This document shows positions 7,310 to 16,104 of a DNA stretch of 64,000 nucleotides, piece after piece (the first letter of the stretch is position 1; each line of letters starts with the position of its first letter). The position numbers and the translations under genes were made by a program. The notes under the pieces were generated by a model. That model was not told the DNA's origin. It ran no database searches and was given only the letters and a program-made list of their open reading frames with translations. Origin of the DNA: Nocardia transvalensis (GTDB taxonomy: Bacteria > Actinomycetota > Actinomycetes > Mycobacteriales > Mycobacteriaceae); assembly GCF_015477765.1 (NCBI RefSeq), contig NZ_JADLQQ010000008.1:186001-250000 (forward strand), in the 5' to 3' direction.

Positions 7310-8433
7310 GCTTCCGGTGGGGTTTCGCCCTTCCGGAACACATCGGCCAGCTTGGCCGCCACCGCCGAGCTCGTCTCCCGGTCGGTATCGATGACCAGGG
7401 CGGCACCACGGTGTCGGCGCAGGGCGGTCGCCTCCGCAACGGAGCGCTCGATCGTGCGAGCCCGCTGCCGATCCGAGGTCCCGATCAGCGAGTCACCCGC
7501 CAGGCGAGGTCCCTCGCCGCGGGCACGCTGGGCGATCCGCTTCGCCAGCTCGCTCGGCGATGCCTCCAAGTGCACGGTGATGACCAGCTCGTCGGCGAGC
7601 GCTTGCCGATATCGAAGCGGCTCGCCCCGGGCGACGACGATCAGAGCGCAGGCACCTGCGCGCCGGTAGCCGCGCCAGACCTGAAGGAGGTTGTCCGCCT
7701 TGGCCTTCGGCGCGGCGTCCGGGTGACAGAAACCGAGCTGCTCCACATCGACGTACGCGGCGGGGAGTCCCCGCTCCCACAGGGTTTTCAGGACTTCCCA
7801 GCCCACGGTCGACTTGCCTACCGCGGTCGGCCCGGCCAGCAGCAGCACCGTCATCTGTTCTCGGCCCGGAACGTCTGCGTCCCGCGGGGCGGGCAGGGGA
7901 ACAGTGGTCGGCGAGTTCGCCTGCAACGCAGGACGTATCCGGTCGGACAATTTCCGCACGACCTCGCCCGGCGGCATCGTCGTGGTGTCGAACGGTTCGC
8001 CCACGGCATTGCGGTCGTACGCATCCGCGACGGACATCAGCTCATCGAGCCGTTCGCCGGTCGAGCCGCGGTCGAGGTAGCGGCGGCGCAGTTCCTCTCG
8101 GGTGCAGCGCAGCCGAACCAGGGTGAACTCGAGATCCGCCGCGTCCTCGACATACGGCTCGATGCCCCGGTCCGGATCGACCACGCCGGACACGATGACG
8201 TGATGCGCACCGTGGCGGCGGAATGTGCGGACCACCTCGACGAGATTGGCGGCCTTGAGCCGGTGACAGTCGGGGTCGCCCGTCGGCGGGGGTGCGAGCA
8301 GACCCAGTTGATCGATATCGACATAGGCGACCGGCAGGTCCTCCGCCCTTGCCCAGGTGTGCAGCTCCCAGCCCACCGTCGACTTCCCGACGCCGGGCGC
8401 ACCGGTCAACCACAGCACCGATATCGACCGCAC
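7306..8433 (-). CDS. Tandem P-loop kinase-like protein
   Basis: A 375-residue protein built from two copies of a nucleotide-kinase-like P-loop domain. Copy 1 has GAPGVGKS at 11-18 and copy 2 GPTAVGKS at 201-208; both continue with TVGWE and later AYVD followed by QLG. Both Walker A motifs are intact, so both halves may bind ATP. The family resembles small AAA_33/zeta-toxin-like or gluconate-kinase-like P-loop proteins; the substrate is unknown. GTG 8433 is chosen because AGAGGGG lies just upstream; ATG 8472 would add 13 residues. It is divergent from the ABC-F gene and close to the ArsR gene, with no evident partner. Confidence 0.75.
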   Translation of the reverse strand: MRSISVLWLTGAPGVGKSTVGWELHTWARAEDLPVAYVDIDQLGLLAPPPTGDPDCHRLKAANLVEVVRTFRRHGAHHVIVSGVVDPDRGIEPYVEDAADLEFTLVRLRCTREELRRRYLDRGSTGERLDELMSVADAYDRNAVGEPFDTTTMPPGEVVRKLSDRIRPALQANSPTTVPLPAPRDADVPGREQMTVLLLAGPTAVGKSTVGWEVLKTLWERGLPAAYVDVEQLGFCHPDAAPKAKADNLLQVWRGYRRAGACALIVVARGEPLRYRQALADELVITVHLEASPSELAKRIAQRARGEGPRLAGDSLIGTSDRQRARTIERSVAEATALRRHRGAALVIDTDRETSSAVAAKLADVFRKGETPPEA

Positions 8434-8575
8434 CGAATTCCCCTCTGCATCGCTCGTCCGGACCCCGGCCATCGTCGACGCTTCGGCGCGATCGCTCAAC
8501 CGATTTGTCGCATGACCGGTCGGCGGCGGAAACTCGGTTGCGGTGGCGACCGGTGGTGGGGTTGCCTGAACTGCT

Positions 8576-10258
8576 ATGGGGCACATCGACGTCGCCGACC
8601 TGGACTTCTTTCTCCCGGACGGGCGCCAGCTGCTCGACGGGGTGAGTTTCCGGATCGGCGAGGGGGTCAAGGCCGCGCTGATCGGTCCGAACGGCACCGG
8701 CAAGACGACGCTGATCAGGATCGTCGCCGGTGATCTCGCCGCGGACGGCGGGGCGGTGACCCGGTCGGGGACGCTGGGGGTCATGCGGCAGTTCATCGGG
8801 CAGATCGACGACGAATCGACCGTCCGCGACCTGCTGCTGTCGGTCGCACCCGACACCGTCCGCGTGGCCGCGCGGGCACTCGACGCCGCCGAGAACGCCT
8901 TGATCGACCGCGACGAGGAGTCGACCCAGCTGGCGTATGCGCACGCGCTCACCGATTGGGTCGATGTGGGCGGGTACGAGATCGAAGCGTTCTGGGACAG
9001 CGTGACCACGGCCGCCCTCGGCGTCGCATTCGATCGGGCCAAGTGGCGGGCGGTGCGGACACTCAGCGGCGGCGAGCAGAAGCGCCTGATCCTCGAGGCG
9101 TTGTTCGCGGGCCCGGACGAGGTGCTGCTGCTCGACGAGCCCGACAACTATCTGGACGTGCCGGGTAAGCAGTGGCTGGAACGAAAGATCGCCGACTCGG
9201 ACAAGTCGGTGTTGTTCGTGAGCCACGACCGGGAACTGATCGCGAACGCCGCCACCCGGATCGTCACGCTCGAACCCGGCGTCAGCGGCGCGACATCGTG
9301 GATCCACGGCGATGGCTTCGCGAACTACCACCGGGCCCGCGAGGACCGCAACGCGCGGCTGGCCGAACTGCGCAGGCGCTGGGACGAGGACCATGCCAAG
9401 CTGCGTGCGCTGGTGTTGCGCCTGCGGGAGAAGGCCAAGTACAACGACGGCGTCGCGGCCCGCTATCACGCCGCGCAGACGCGGCTGGCCAAATTCGAGG
9501 CGGCCGGGCCGCCCGAGGCGGTTCCCTTGCGGCAGAACGTATCCGTACGCCTGGCCGGCGGGCGGACCGGCCGCCGGGCGCTGGTGTGCACGCGGCTCGA
9601 ACTGACCGGATTGATGCGCCCGTTCGACGCCGAGATCTGGTACGGCGACCGCGTGGCGGTCCTGGGCGCCAACGGATCCGGCAAATCGCATTTCCTGCGG
9701 CTGCTCGCCGCGGGCGGCACGGATCCGGATATCGACCATCGTCCGGTCCAGGACCTGGCCCTCGCGCCGGTGCCGCACACCGGTATCGCCGCACTCGGCT
9801 CCCGAGTCCGCCCAGGCTATTTCGCGCAGACCCACGCGCGACCGGATCTGTCGGGCCGGACCCTGCTCGAGATTCTGCATCTGGGCAACGAGCATCGTGA
9901 CGGGATGGGCCGGGAGGATGCGAGCCGGGTGCTCGATCGGTACGGCCTTGCCCGGGCCGCCGAGCAGCGGTACGACGATCTGTCGGGCGGCCAGCAGGCC
10001 CGGCTGCAGATCCTGCTGCTCGAATTGTCCGGCGTCACCATGCTTTTGCTCGACGAGCCCACCGACAACCTGGACCTGCATTCGGCCGACGCGCTGGAAC
10101 GGGCCATCGCCGAGTTCGCGGGTACGGTCGTCGCGGTCACCCACGATCGCTGGTTCGCCCGGGGTTTCGATCGCTTTCTCGTCTTCGGGTCCGACGGTCT
10201 CGTCTACGAGAGCGACAGGCCGGTGTGGGATGAGAGGCGGGTGCAGCGGGCACGCTGA
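8576..10258 (+). CDS. ABC-F family ATP-binding protein
   Basis: A 560-residue soluble protein with two ABC ATPase domains and no membrane domain, the ABC-F layout. Domain 1 has Walker A GPNGTGKTT (37-45), LSGGEQ (about 164) and LLDEPDNYLD. Domain 2 has GANGSGKS (about 364), LSGGQQ (about 469) and LLDEPTDNLD. The basic helical linker between them (about 250-300, rich in REDRNARLAELRRRWDED) is the interdomain region that contacts tRNA in ribosome-bound ABC-F proteins. Such proteins act on translating ribosomes, and some protect against ribosome antibiotics. Nothing in the neighbourhood tells whether this one is housekeeping or a resistance factor. Confidence 0.88.
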   Translation: MGHIDVADLDFFLPDGRQLLDGVSFRIGEGVKAALIGPNGTGKTTLIRIVAGDLAADGGAVTRSGTLGVMRQFIGQIDDESTVRDLLLSVAPDTVRVAARALDAAENALIDRDEESTQLAYAHALTDWVDVGGYEIEAFWDSVTTAALGVAFDRAKWRAVRTLSGGEQKRLILEALFAGPDEVLLLDEPDNYLDVPGKQWLERKIADSDKSVLFVSHDRELIANAATRIVTLEPGVSGATSWIHGDGFANYHRAREDRNARLAELRRRWDEDHAKLRALVLRLREKAKYNDGVAARYHAAQTRLAKFEAAGPPEAVPLRQNVSVRLAGGRTGRRALVCTRLELTGLMRPFDAEIWYGDRVAVLGANGSGKSHFLRLLAAGGTDPDIDHRPVQDLALAPVPHTGIAALGSRVRPGYFAQTHARPDLSGRTLLEILHLGNEHRDGMGREDASRVLDRYGLARAAEQRYDDLSGGQQARLQILLLELSGVTMLLLDEPTDNLDLHSADALERAIAEFAGTVVAVTHDRWFARGFDRFLVFGSDGLVYESDRPVWDERRVQRAR

Positions 10259-10323
10259 AACCGCCTGATAGCCAAGCGAACGCGGAGCCGCCCCTCCGGT
10301 GCGCCTCCGGTACTGTCGAACTG

Positions 10324-11850
10324 GTGAGCGGGTGGTTTCGGCAGTGGTTTCACGAGGTCGGTCGGTTCGATCGAGGCGTCAACGCTGCGGTGGCTCGGTT
10401 GCCGGTCACCGGTGTGGATCGGGGAGTTCAGCGGTTGACCCGCACGGCCGATTACGGCGTGCTCTGGTTGGTCGTCGCGGCACTGCTCGCCGGCCGCAGG
10501 GGTGCGGATCGACGGGCGGCGGTGCGTGCCACGGCCTCCATTGCCGGTGCCAGCCTCACCGCCCACCTGCTCAAAGGCGTGATCGGCCGCCGCCGGCCCG
10601 CGGCCGAACTGCTGCCGCTGGGGCGGCGGTTGGACGACCGCCCGACGTCGTCGTCGTTCCCGTCCGGGCACAGCGCCTCGGCCGCCGCATTTCTGACCGC
10701 GGTGGCGTTGGAGAGTCCACGCAGTGCCAAGGCGGTGGCCCCGTTGGCGGCCACCGTCGCCTACTCGCGTGTGCATACCGGGGTGCACTGGCCCTCCGAC
10801 GTGATCGCCGGTGCGGTCGTCGGGGCCGGAGTGGCGTACGCCAGCCGCCGCTGGTGGCCGGTGCGCGAATCGGACGAGGCACACGCCACGGTGGTTCGCG
10901 AGGTGCCCAGCATGGTCGACGGCAAGGGTTTGGTGGCACTGGTCAACCCGCTGTCCGGCCTGCCCGGCTACGACCCGACCGACGATGTCGCCGAGGCGCT
11001 GCCCGCGGCCACGGTGCTGCGCGGGATTCCGGGCCTGGAATGCGCCCAGCAGATGGAGCATGCGCTGGCACTGCGCACCGAGCGGGTCGAAGCGGTGGGC
11101 GTCGCGGGCGGCGACGGCACGGTGGCCGCGATCGCCACGGTGGCACTGCGGCACGGGCTGCCGCTGGTCGTCATCCCCACCGGCACCCTGAACCACTTCG
11201 CCCGCGATGTCGGGGTGTACGACCTGCGCGAGGTCGTGGATGCCACCGACGCCGGGGAAGCGGTGGCGGTCGACGTGGCCTGCGTGGAATTCGACGGCGC
11301 CGGGCCGGAGGGTACCCGCTATCTGATCAATACCGCCAGCCTGGGCGCCTACATCGAACTGGTGCGGTTGCGCGAGAAATGGCAAGGGCGATGGGGTAAA
11401 TGGCCCGCCTTCGCCGCCGCCCTCGTGGTCACCCTGCGCCGCGCCGAGCCGATCCGGATCCATCTGGACGGGCGCTGGCACGAGGTGTGGTTCCTGTTCG
11501 TGGGCAACGGCCCGTACCACCCGCACGGCGCCGTTCCGGCATACCGCCGACAGTTGGATGCGCAGCTGCTCGATGTCCGCTGGCTGCGCGCCGACATCCG
11601 GTTCTCCCGCACCCGGGCGGTGCTGGCGCTGCTGCTGGGTGCGATCGGCCGCAGCAAGGTCTACCACGAGCGCCTGGTATCCGAACTGGACGTGCGCCTG
11701 GCCACCCCGCAGGCGCTGGCGACCGACGGCGAGGTGGACGGCCAGGCCACCCGGCTGCACTTCAAGGTGGCGGGCCGAATCCCGGTCTACCGCCGCAACG
11801 AGAACAACCCGCGCTGGTCCGACCGAGCCCGCCCCCACCACCGCCGCTGA
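10324..11850 (+). CDS. PAP2 phosphatase-diacylglycerol kinase fusion
   Basis: A 508-residue two-domain lipid enzyme. The N-terminal PAP2 phosphatase (about 30-190) has all three motifs: K-x6-RP (KGVIGRRRP), PSGHS, and SRVHTGVHWPSD, with membrane segments between. The C-terminal part (about 198-500) is a diacylglycerol kinase/sphingosine kinase-like catalytic domain with GGDGTV (about 261) and PTGTLNHFARD. The two halves can remove and add phosphate on lipid headgroups or polyprenols. This fusion occurs in other actinobacteria. The start is GTG 10324. It stands alone, converging on the SRPBCC-like gene at 11860. Confidence 0.88.
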   Translation: MSGWFRQWFHEVGRFDRGVNAAVARLPVTGVDRGVQRLTRTADYGVLWLVVAALLAGRRGADRRAAVRATASIAGASLTAHLLKGVIGRRRPAAELLPLGRRLDDRPTSSSFPSGHSASAAAFLTAVALESPRSAKAVAPLAATVAYSRVHTGVHWPSDVIAGAVVGAGVAYASRRWWPVRESDEAHATVVREVPSMVDGKGLVALVNPLSGLPGYDPTDDVAEALPAATVLRGIPGLECAQQMEHALALRTERVEAVGVAGGDGTVAAIATVALRHGLPLVVIPTGTLNHFARDVGVYDLREVVDATDAGEAVAVDVACVEFDGAGPEGTRYLINTASLGAYIELVRLREKWQGRWGKWPAFAAALVVTLRRAEPIRIHLDGRWHEVWFLFVGNGPYHPHGAVPAYRRQLDAQLLDVRWLRADIRFSRTRAVLALLLGAIGRSKVYHERLVSELDVRLATPQALATDGEVDGQATRLHFKVAGRIPVYRRNENNPRWSDRARPHHRR

Positions 11851-11859
11851 CCGATCGGA

Positions 11860-12165
11860 TCACTGACCGTACGAGTAGCGGAGATCCCCGAAGAGCAGCC
11901 GGTTGAGGCGTCGGCGAAGATGCCCGGTTTTGCTCTGATCGGGGAGTGGGCCAGGAGTGAGCAACATGAACCTCAGCCGGGTGCCACCGCCTTCGCTCGT
12001 CAGGTCGAAGTGCACCTGGTCATCGGGTCTGCTGGGCCACAGCGACGGCCACACGACGGTGCCGGGTTCGTCCGCTCGCAGAACGACAGGGTCGACCTCA
12101 TCGGGCAGCAGCTCGAGCCAGGGCCGAGCGTCCGGTCGGCGGGGCTCGGTCAACGACTGCCACAC
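11860..12165 (-). CDS. SRPBCC-like hypothetical protein, start uncertain
   Basis: At least 101 residues with a polyketide-cyclase/SRPBCC-like pattern: an AVWQSLTEPRRP N-terminal helix, then WPSRPDDQVHFDL and TRLRFMLLTP strands and a helical end (LRRRLNRLLFGDLRYSYGQ). GTG 12165 is the first standard start. Likely coding sequence (IEIGSRAGTLPAPPR) continues upstream, but no ATG, GTG or TTG opens it before the frame runs under the divergent NYN gene. The true start may be a rare CTG or ATC codon, or the 5-prime end may have been lost. Function unknown. Confidence 0.6.
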   Translation of the reverse strand: MWQSLTEPRRPDARPWLELLPDEVDPVVLRADEPGTVVWPSLWPSRPDDQVHFDLTSEGGGTRLRFMLLTPGPLPDQSKTGHLRRRLNRLLFGDLRYSYGQ

Positions 12166-12289
12166 CGCTCGCGGGGGTGCGGGTAATGTGCCTGCCCGCG
12201 AGCCGATTTCGATCGCGGTGCCAGCGTAATCGGGGGGTCGGGGCCGTGTTGTTCGCAGGAGCGTACCGGTGGGAAGGAAGACTGAGGGT

Positions 12290-12706
12290 GTGGCGGACGG
12301 TAATGGGTGGCTGTTGGTGGTGGATGCGGCGAACGTGGTGGGCTCCCGGCCCGATGGGTGGTGGCGGGATCGTGTGGGGGCGGCGAGGCGGTTGCTGAGG
12401 GGGCTGGTCGTGCTGAGGCAACGACTGCCGGAGGTGGGCGGAATCGTCGTCGTGCTCGAGGGTGCGGCGCGCCGTGCCGTCGGGGACGAGGCGGATGCGG
12501 AGTTCGAGGGTCTGCAGGTGGTGACGGCGGAGGGATCGGGGGACGATGCGATCGTCGCGGTGGTGACATCGGCCATGGCGAGGACCGGTACCGGAGCCGT
12601 CACCGTCGTGACGGCAGATCGCGAACTCCGGCAGCGGGTCGAAGCGCTCGGGGCACAGACCGTCGGCCCGCGCTGGCTCTGGGAGCGCGTCCCGCCCACC
12701 TCCTGA
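12290..12706 (+). CDS. NYN/PIN-like nuclease domain protein
   Basis: A 138-residue single-domain protein with a PIN-like fold: an N-terminal strand with the acidic signature LLVVDAANVVGSRPDGWW, a central EGSGDDAIVAVV segment, and VTVVTADRELRQRVEALGAQTVGPRWLW near the end. Asp residues at those three places would form the metal site of an NYN-type ribonuclease. GTG 12290 follows the site GGAAGGAAG with 9-base spacing. The gene is single and runs towards the helicase. The RNA target is unknown. Confidence 0.75.
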   Translation: MADGNGWLLVVDAANVVGSRPDGWWRDRVGAARRLLRGLVVLRQRLPEVGGIVVVLEGAARRAVGDEADAEFEGLQVVTAEGSGDDAIVAVVTSAMARTGTGAVTVVTADRELRQRVEALGAQTVGPRWLWERVPPTS

Positions 12707-12953
12707 CGGTGACGGTCGCTACATCGGGTCGTATTCCCGCAATGCTCGAGCTACTGTATAGCCTGGGTGTGGATAGATACGCCCAGCGTCGTAGATTGCT
12801 ATCACTACGCACCAGCGCCCAGCTGTGTGGCACCCAGCTTTCCTTGCGGCGATCGATTTTGCCCATTGGCAATCTCGCCACTGTGTGCCCCGGCCGCGGA
12901 TCATGTTTCGCTGTGCGACGCGGGCACCCTGCCTGAAAGGCCCTGCTATTTCC
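12707..12953. other. Long non-coding leader before the helicase gene
   Basis: The 247 bases between the NYN gene and the helicase start hold no ORF with convincing codon use. They contain AT-richer patches (for example CTGTATAG near 12755 and TAGATTGCTATCAC near 12795) that could be promoter elements. Long 5-prime leaders are common for cold-inducible DEAD-box genes, but I could not define a structured element here. Confidence 0.3.
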
Positions 12954-14504
12954 ATGAATTCCCCCACCGCGTCCTTCGCTGCGCTCGGCGTGCGCGAACC
13001 GCTGATCCGAGCCCTGCAGCGGGCCGGCATCGACGCACCGTTCCCGATCCAGGCGGACACCCTGCCCGACACCCTGGCCGGACGCAACGTTCTGGGCCGC
13101 GGTAAGACCGGTAGCGGCAAAACCCTGGCGTTCTCCATTCCGGTGGTATCCCGGCTGGCCGGCGATTGCGCAGGTCAGCGCCGGCCGAATCGCCCGCTCG
13201 GGCTGATCCTGGCACCGACCAGAGAGCTCGCCACCCAGATCGCGACCGCGCTCGAACCGCTGGCCGCGTCGTACTCGATGAAGGTCACCACCATTTTCGG
13301 TGGTGTCTCGCAGCATCGTCAGGTGCAGGCGTTGAAGGCCGGTGTCGACATCGTCGTCGCCTGCCCGGGACGGCTGGAAGATCTGATGCGCCAACGGCTG
13401 ATCGCCCTCGACGCCGTCGAGATCACCGTGATCGATGAGGCCGACCACATGGCCGACCTCGGCTTCCTGCCCGGCGTGACCCGCATTCTCGCGGCGACAC
13501 CGGCGCACGGCCAGCGGCTGCTGTTCTCGGCGACGCTGGACAACGGCGTCGACAAGCTGGTCAAGCGCTTCCTGCCCGATGCGGTGCTGCATTCGGTGGA
13601 TTCGGCCAATTCGCCGGTCGCCGCGATGACACACCATGTCTTCGAGGTCGCCGGTCCGGCGGTCAAGACGGACCTGGTGTACAAGCTCGCCTCCGGCACC
13701 GGGCGCCGAATCCTGTTCATGCGCACCAAACATCAGGCGCGCAGGCTGGCCAAGAATCTGACCTCGGCCGGTATTCCCGCGGTCGACCTGCACGGCAACC
13801 TCGCGCAGGGAGCACGGGATCGCAACCTGGCCGTCTTCGCGTCCGGTGCGGCGAAAGTATTGGTGGCCACCGACGTTGCCGCCCGCGGTGTGCACGTCGA
13901 CGGCGTCGAACTGGTCGTGCATGTGGACCCGCCCGCCGAACACAAGTCCTACCTGCACCGTTCGGGCCGTACCGCCCGCGCGGGCAGCACCGGCGACGTG
14001 GTCACCATCGTGCTGCCCGAGCAGCGCAAGGATATGGCGGCCCTGATGCGCAAGGCCACGATCACCGTGCGCCCGCACCAGGTCACCGCGGAGTCGAAGC
14101 TGGTCACCGACCTGGTCGGCGAGATCGCCCCGCCTGTCGCCTCCGCTCCGGCCGCACCGAAGCAGGCGCCGGCGAAGCCGCGCCGCGGCACCGGGAAGAG
14201 TGCGAGTGCCGCGCCCAGGAACGGTCGCTCCGGTGGCGCGACAGCCGAGGCCGGTCGCCGGACGAATGGCGCCGCGACAAACGGCGGCCGGAAAAATGGC
14301 GCCCCACAGGGCCATTCGCATTCCGGTGCCCGGACGAAGAAGGCCGACAACAGCGCGACGACTCGTCAACACGCGGCCAGCGGAGGCAAGTCGACCGCCC
14401 GCAGAGCAACCCGTGGCTCCGGCCGCGGCGCGGCACCGGCGGGAAGCACCGGCGGCCTGTCCGGGTTCTCGCGCTCCGGCGGCGGTTCGCGCCGACGCGG
14501 CTGA
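12954..14504 (+). CDS. DEAD-box ATP-dependent RNA helicase
   Basis: A 516-residue RNA helicase. The Q motif (FPIQ) is followed by Walker A GKTGSGKT (about residue 50), PTRELA, the DEAD box (about 160), SAT, and motif VI GRTARAG in the second RecA domain. Residues from about 395 to the end are a low-complexity Ala/Gly/Arg/Lys tail, typical of RNA-annealing tails in RhlE/DeaD-type enzymes that act in ribosome assembly and RNA turnover. ATG 12954 is chosen because the family begins close to FAALGVREPLIRAL; a frame-extended start at 12825 adds unconserved sequence. Confidence 0.93.
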   Translation: MNSPTASFAALGVREPLIRALQRAGIDAPFPIQADTLPDTLAGRNVLGRGKTGSGKTLAFSIPVVSRLAGDCAGQRRPNRPLGLILAPTRELATQIATALEPLAASYSMKVTTIFGGVSQHRQVQALKAGVDIVVACPGRLEDLMRQRLIALDAVEITVIDEADHMADLGFLPGVTRILAATPAHGQRLLFSATLDNGVDKLVKRFLPDAVLHSVDSANSPVAAMTHHVFEVAGPAVKTDLVYKLASGTGRRILFMRTKHQARRLAKNLTSAGIPAVDLHGNLAQGARDRNLAVFASGAAKVLVATDVAARGVHVDGVELVVHVDPPAEHKSYLHRSGRTARAGSTGDVVTIVLPEQRKDMAALMRKATITVRPHQVTAESKLVTDLVGEIAPPVASAPAAPKQAPAKPRRGTGKSASAAPRNGRSGGATAEAGRRTNGAATNGGRKNGAPQGHSHSGARTKKADNSATTRQHAASGGKSTARRATRGSGRGAAPAGSTGGLSGFSRSGGGSRRRG

Positions 14505-14525
14505 TCCCACCGGACCACCCGAATC

Positions 14526-14560
14526 CCACGTCACCCTCCGCGCCGCGGAGGGTGACGTGG
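14526..14560 (+). terminator. Hairpin terminator after the helicase gene
   Basis: A perfect 16-bp stem (14526-14541 with 14545-14560) with a 3-base loop starts 22 bases after the helicase stop. It is followed by TTTCGG instead of a long T run, as is usual in high-GC actinomycetes. Confidence 0.8.
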
Positions 14561-14647
14561 TTTCGGCCGACTACGCCCTCGGCGAGTATCCACCACCGGC
14601 CTCGGGAACGCGAAACAGGCTGGGCAATAGGGGATTAGGTGGAGTCA

Positions 14648-14695
14648 ATGTGGCTTACGCATACCAAAGCGGGGAAGTGGCAACGCATTTCGTAA
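14648..14695 (+). CDS. Possible 15-residue leader peptide
   Basis: An ORF of 15 codons plus stop, starting ATG at 14648 with GGTGGAG a few bases upstream and ending TAA at 14693-14695, 12 bases before the dehydrogenase start. It has three basic residues, two Trp and no strong codon bias. The good ribosome site makes it a candidate leader peptide, but it could be chance. Confidence 0.25.
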   Translation: MWLTHTKAGKWQRIS

Positions 14696-14707
14696 ACAAT
14701 TGATTCC

Positions 14708-15817
14708 ATGCGGAACACAAAAATTGCCACAGCACTGTTGTCGATCGCCGCGGCCTCCCTGTTATGCACGGCATCGGCCTGCAGCACTGAGTCGAACCCG
14801 TCCGAATCGATCATGATTTCCCTAGCGGCACAGGGCAATACGTCCGGACCGCCGGATCTCGAGTCCCCCGAAGAGATTGCGACCGATATCGATGTGCCAT
14901 GGGGTCTGGCATTCCTCCCGGATGGTGCAGCGCTGGTCGCGCAGCGCGACACCGGCACGATCCTGCGCATCGCTGCGGGATCTCCACCCCAGCGGGTGTA
15001 TCAGGTGCCCGGTGTAGTGGCCCGCGGTGAGGGCGGGCTGCTGGGCCTGGCAGTGTCGCCGAAGTACGCCGAGGACCGTTACGTCTACGCCTATTTCACC
15101 GCCTCGGGCGACAACCGCATCGTGCGCTTCCGACTCGACGGGCGACCGGAGGTGATCTTCCAGGGACTCGCGAAGGCGAACATCCACAACGGCGGGCGAA
15201 TCGCCTTCGGGCCCGACGGCATGCTGTACGTCGGTACCGGCGACGCGGGGCAGTCACAACGGGCTCAGGATCCGGCGAGCCCCAACGGCAAGATTCTCCG
15301 ATTGACCCCTGACGGCCGCCCGGCCCCGGGCAACCCCACCCCGAATTCGCCTGTCTACACCCTCGGCCACCGCAATGTGCAAGGCCTGGCGTGGGATTCG
15401 GCGGGACGCCTCTACGCCACAGAATTCGGTCAGAACAGATTCGACGAGATCAACCGGATCGAAGCGGGCCGTAACTACGGCTGGCCCGCCGTCGAAGGCA
15501 AGGGCGACACCCAGGGCGGCCGCTACACCAATCCGCTGATCACCTGGTCGACCGCCGAGGCATCCCCCTCCGGCCTCGCGATCACGGCAAACACGTTGTA
15601 CGCCGCGGCCTTACGGGGCGAGCGGCTGTGGACGATACCCCTGCGCGACGACGGCACCCTGGGCACTCCCCAGGCGCAGCTGCGTGACCGATACGGCCGA
15701 CTCCGCACCGTGGCCGTGGCGTCGGACGGCGCGCTGTGGCTCACGACATCCAACACCGACGGCCGCGGCGACGTCCGCCCCGGAGACGACCGGATCATCC
15801 GCTTCCCGGCCCGCTGA
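14708..15817 (+). CDS. PQQ-dependent sugar dehydrogenase-like lipoprotein
   Basis: A 369-residue secreted lipoprotein of the glucose/sorbosone dehydrogenase family (six-bladed beta-propeller; characterised members use PQQ to oxidise sugars). The signal peptide has a lipobox-like ASAC with Cys25. Typical blade motifs follow: VPWGLAFLPDG, GGLLGLAVSPKY, NIHNGGRIAFGPDGMLYVGTGD, LGHRNVQGLAWD and EFGQNRFDEIN. The His and Arg residues used in PQQ/sugar binding appear within these motifs. The gene is monocistronic behind the 14526-14560 terminator. Confidence 0.88.
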   Translation: MRNTKIATALLSIAAASLLCTASACSTESNPSESIMISLAAQGNTSGPPDLESPEEIATDIDVPWGLAFLPDGAALVAQRDTGTILRIAAGSPPQRVYQVPGVVARGEGGLLGLAVSPKYAEDRYVYAYFTASGDNRIVRFRLDGRPEVIFQGLAKANIHNGGRIAFGPDGMLYVGTGDAGQSQRAQDPASPNGKILRLTPDGRPAPGNPTPNSPVYTLGHRNVQGLAWDSAGRLYATEFGQNRFDEINRIEAGRNYGWPAVEGKGDTQGGRYTNPLITWSTAEASPSGLAITANTLYAAALRGERLWTIPLRDDGTLGTPQAQLRDRYGRLRTVAVASDGALWLTTSNTDGRGDVRPGDDRIIRFPAR

Positions 15818-15834
15818 GCGGGTGCCGGATACAC

Positions 15835-16002
15835 CTAAGCGGCCTGGGAGGCGGGCCCGGGCCGCTCGAGGAGTTCGTCTCGAAGGTTCCGGTGCATCGC
15901 GCATCGATGGACCGGACCGGGGGTGACGAAGGCGGGGTCCAGTCGTTGCGCGAAGGTGAGGTTGTCACGGCGCCAGCAATCGCTGCATACCAGCTTGTCC
16001 AT
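15835..16002 (-). CDS. 55-residue Cys-rich small protein
   Basis: A small gene read on the minus strand from ATG 16002 to TAG 15835-15837, with GAGGAG 7 bases before the start. The product begins MDKLVCSDCWRRDNLTFAQ and continues VHRCAMHRNLRDELLE. A CxxC pair at 6-9 and a C-x2-H pair at about 34-37 could bind one zinc ion, giving a minimal zinc-ribbon or knuckle. It lies 102 bases downstream of mraY on the same strand and may be cotranscribed with it. I do not recognise the family. Confidence 0.6.
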   Translation of the reverse strand: MDKLVCSDCWRRDNLTFAQRLDPAFVTPGPVHRCAMHRNLRDELLERPGPASQAA

Positions 16003-16104
16003 GTCGGTCTCCTCGGGTCTTCACGCGGAAAATCCTGTGCGGAGGGGATTCCCGTTCGGCCGACGGAATCAGCACCCGCTCACCATGAAGTAGCTGGATT
16101 GTTA

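Noticed and set aside
8042..10144. 700-codon minus-strand frame opposite the ABC-F gene
   Set aside because: It is a shadow of the ABC-F ATPase with low-complexity composition and no motifs.
12177..12398. 73-codon plus-strand frame across the SRPBCC/NYN gap
   Set aside because: It overlaps the NYN gene in another frame and is mostly Trp/Gly/Arg, an artefact of G-rich sequence.
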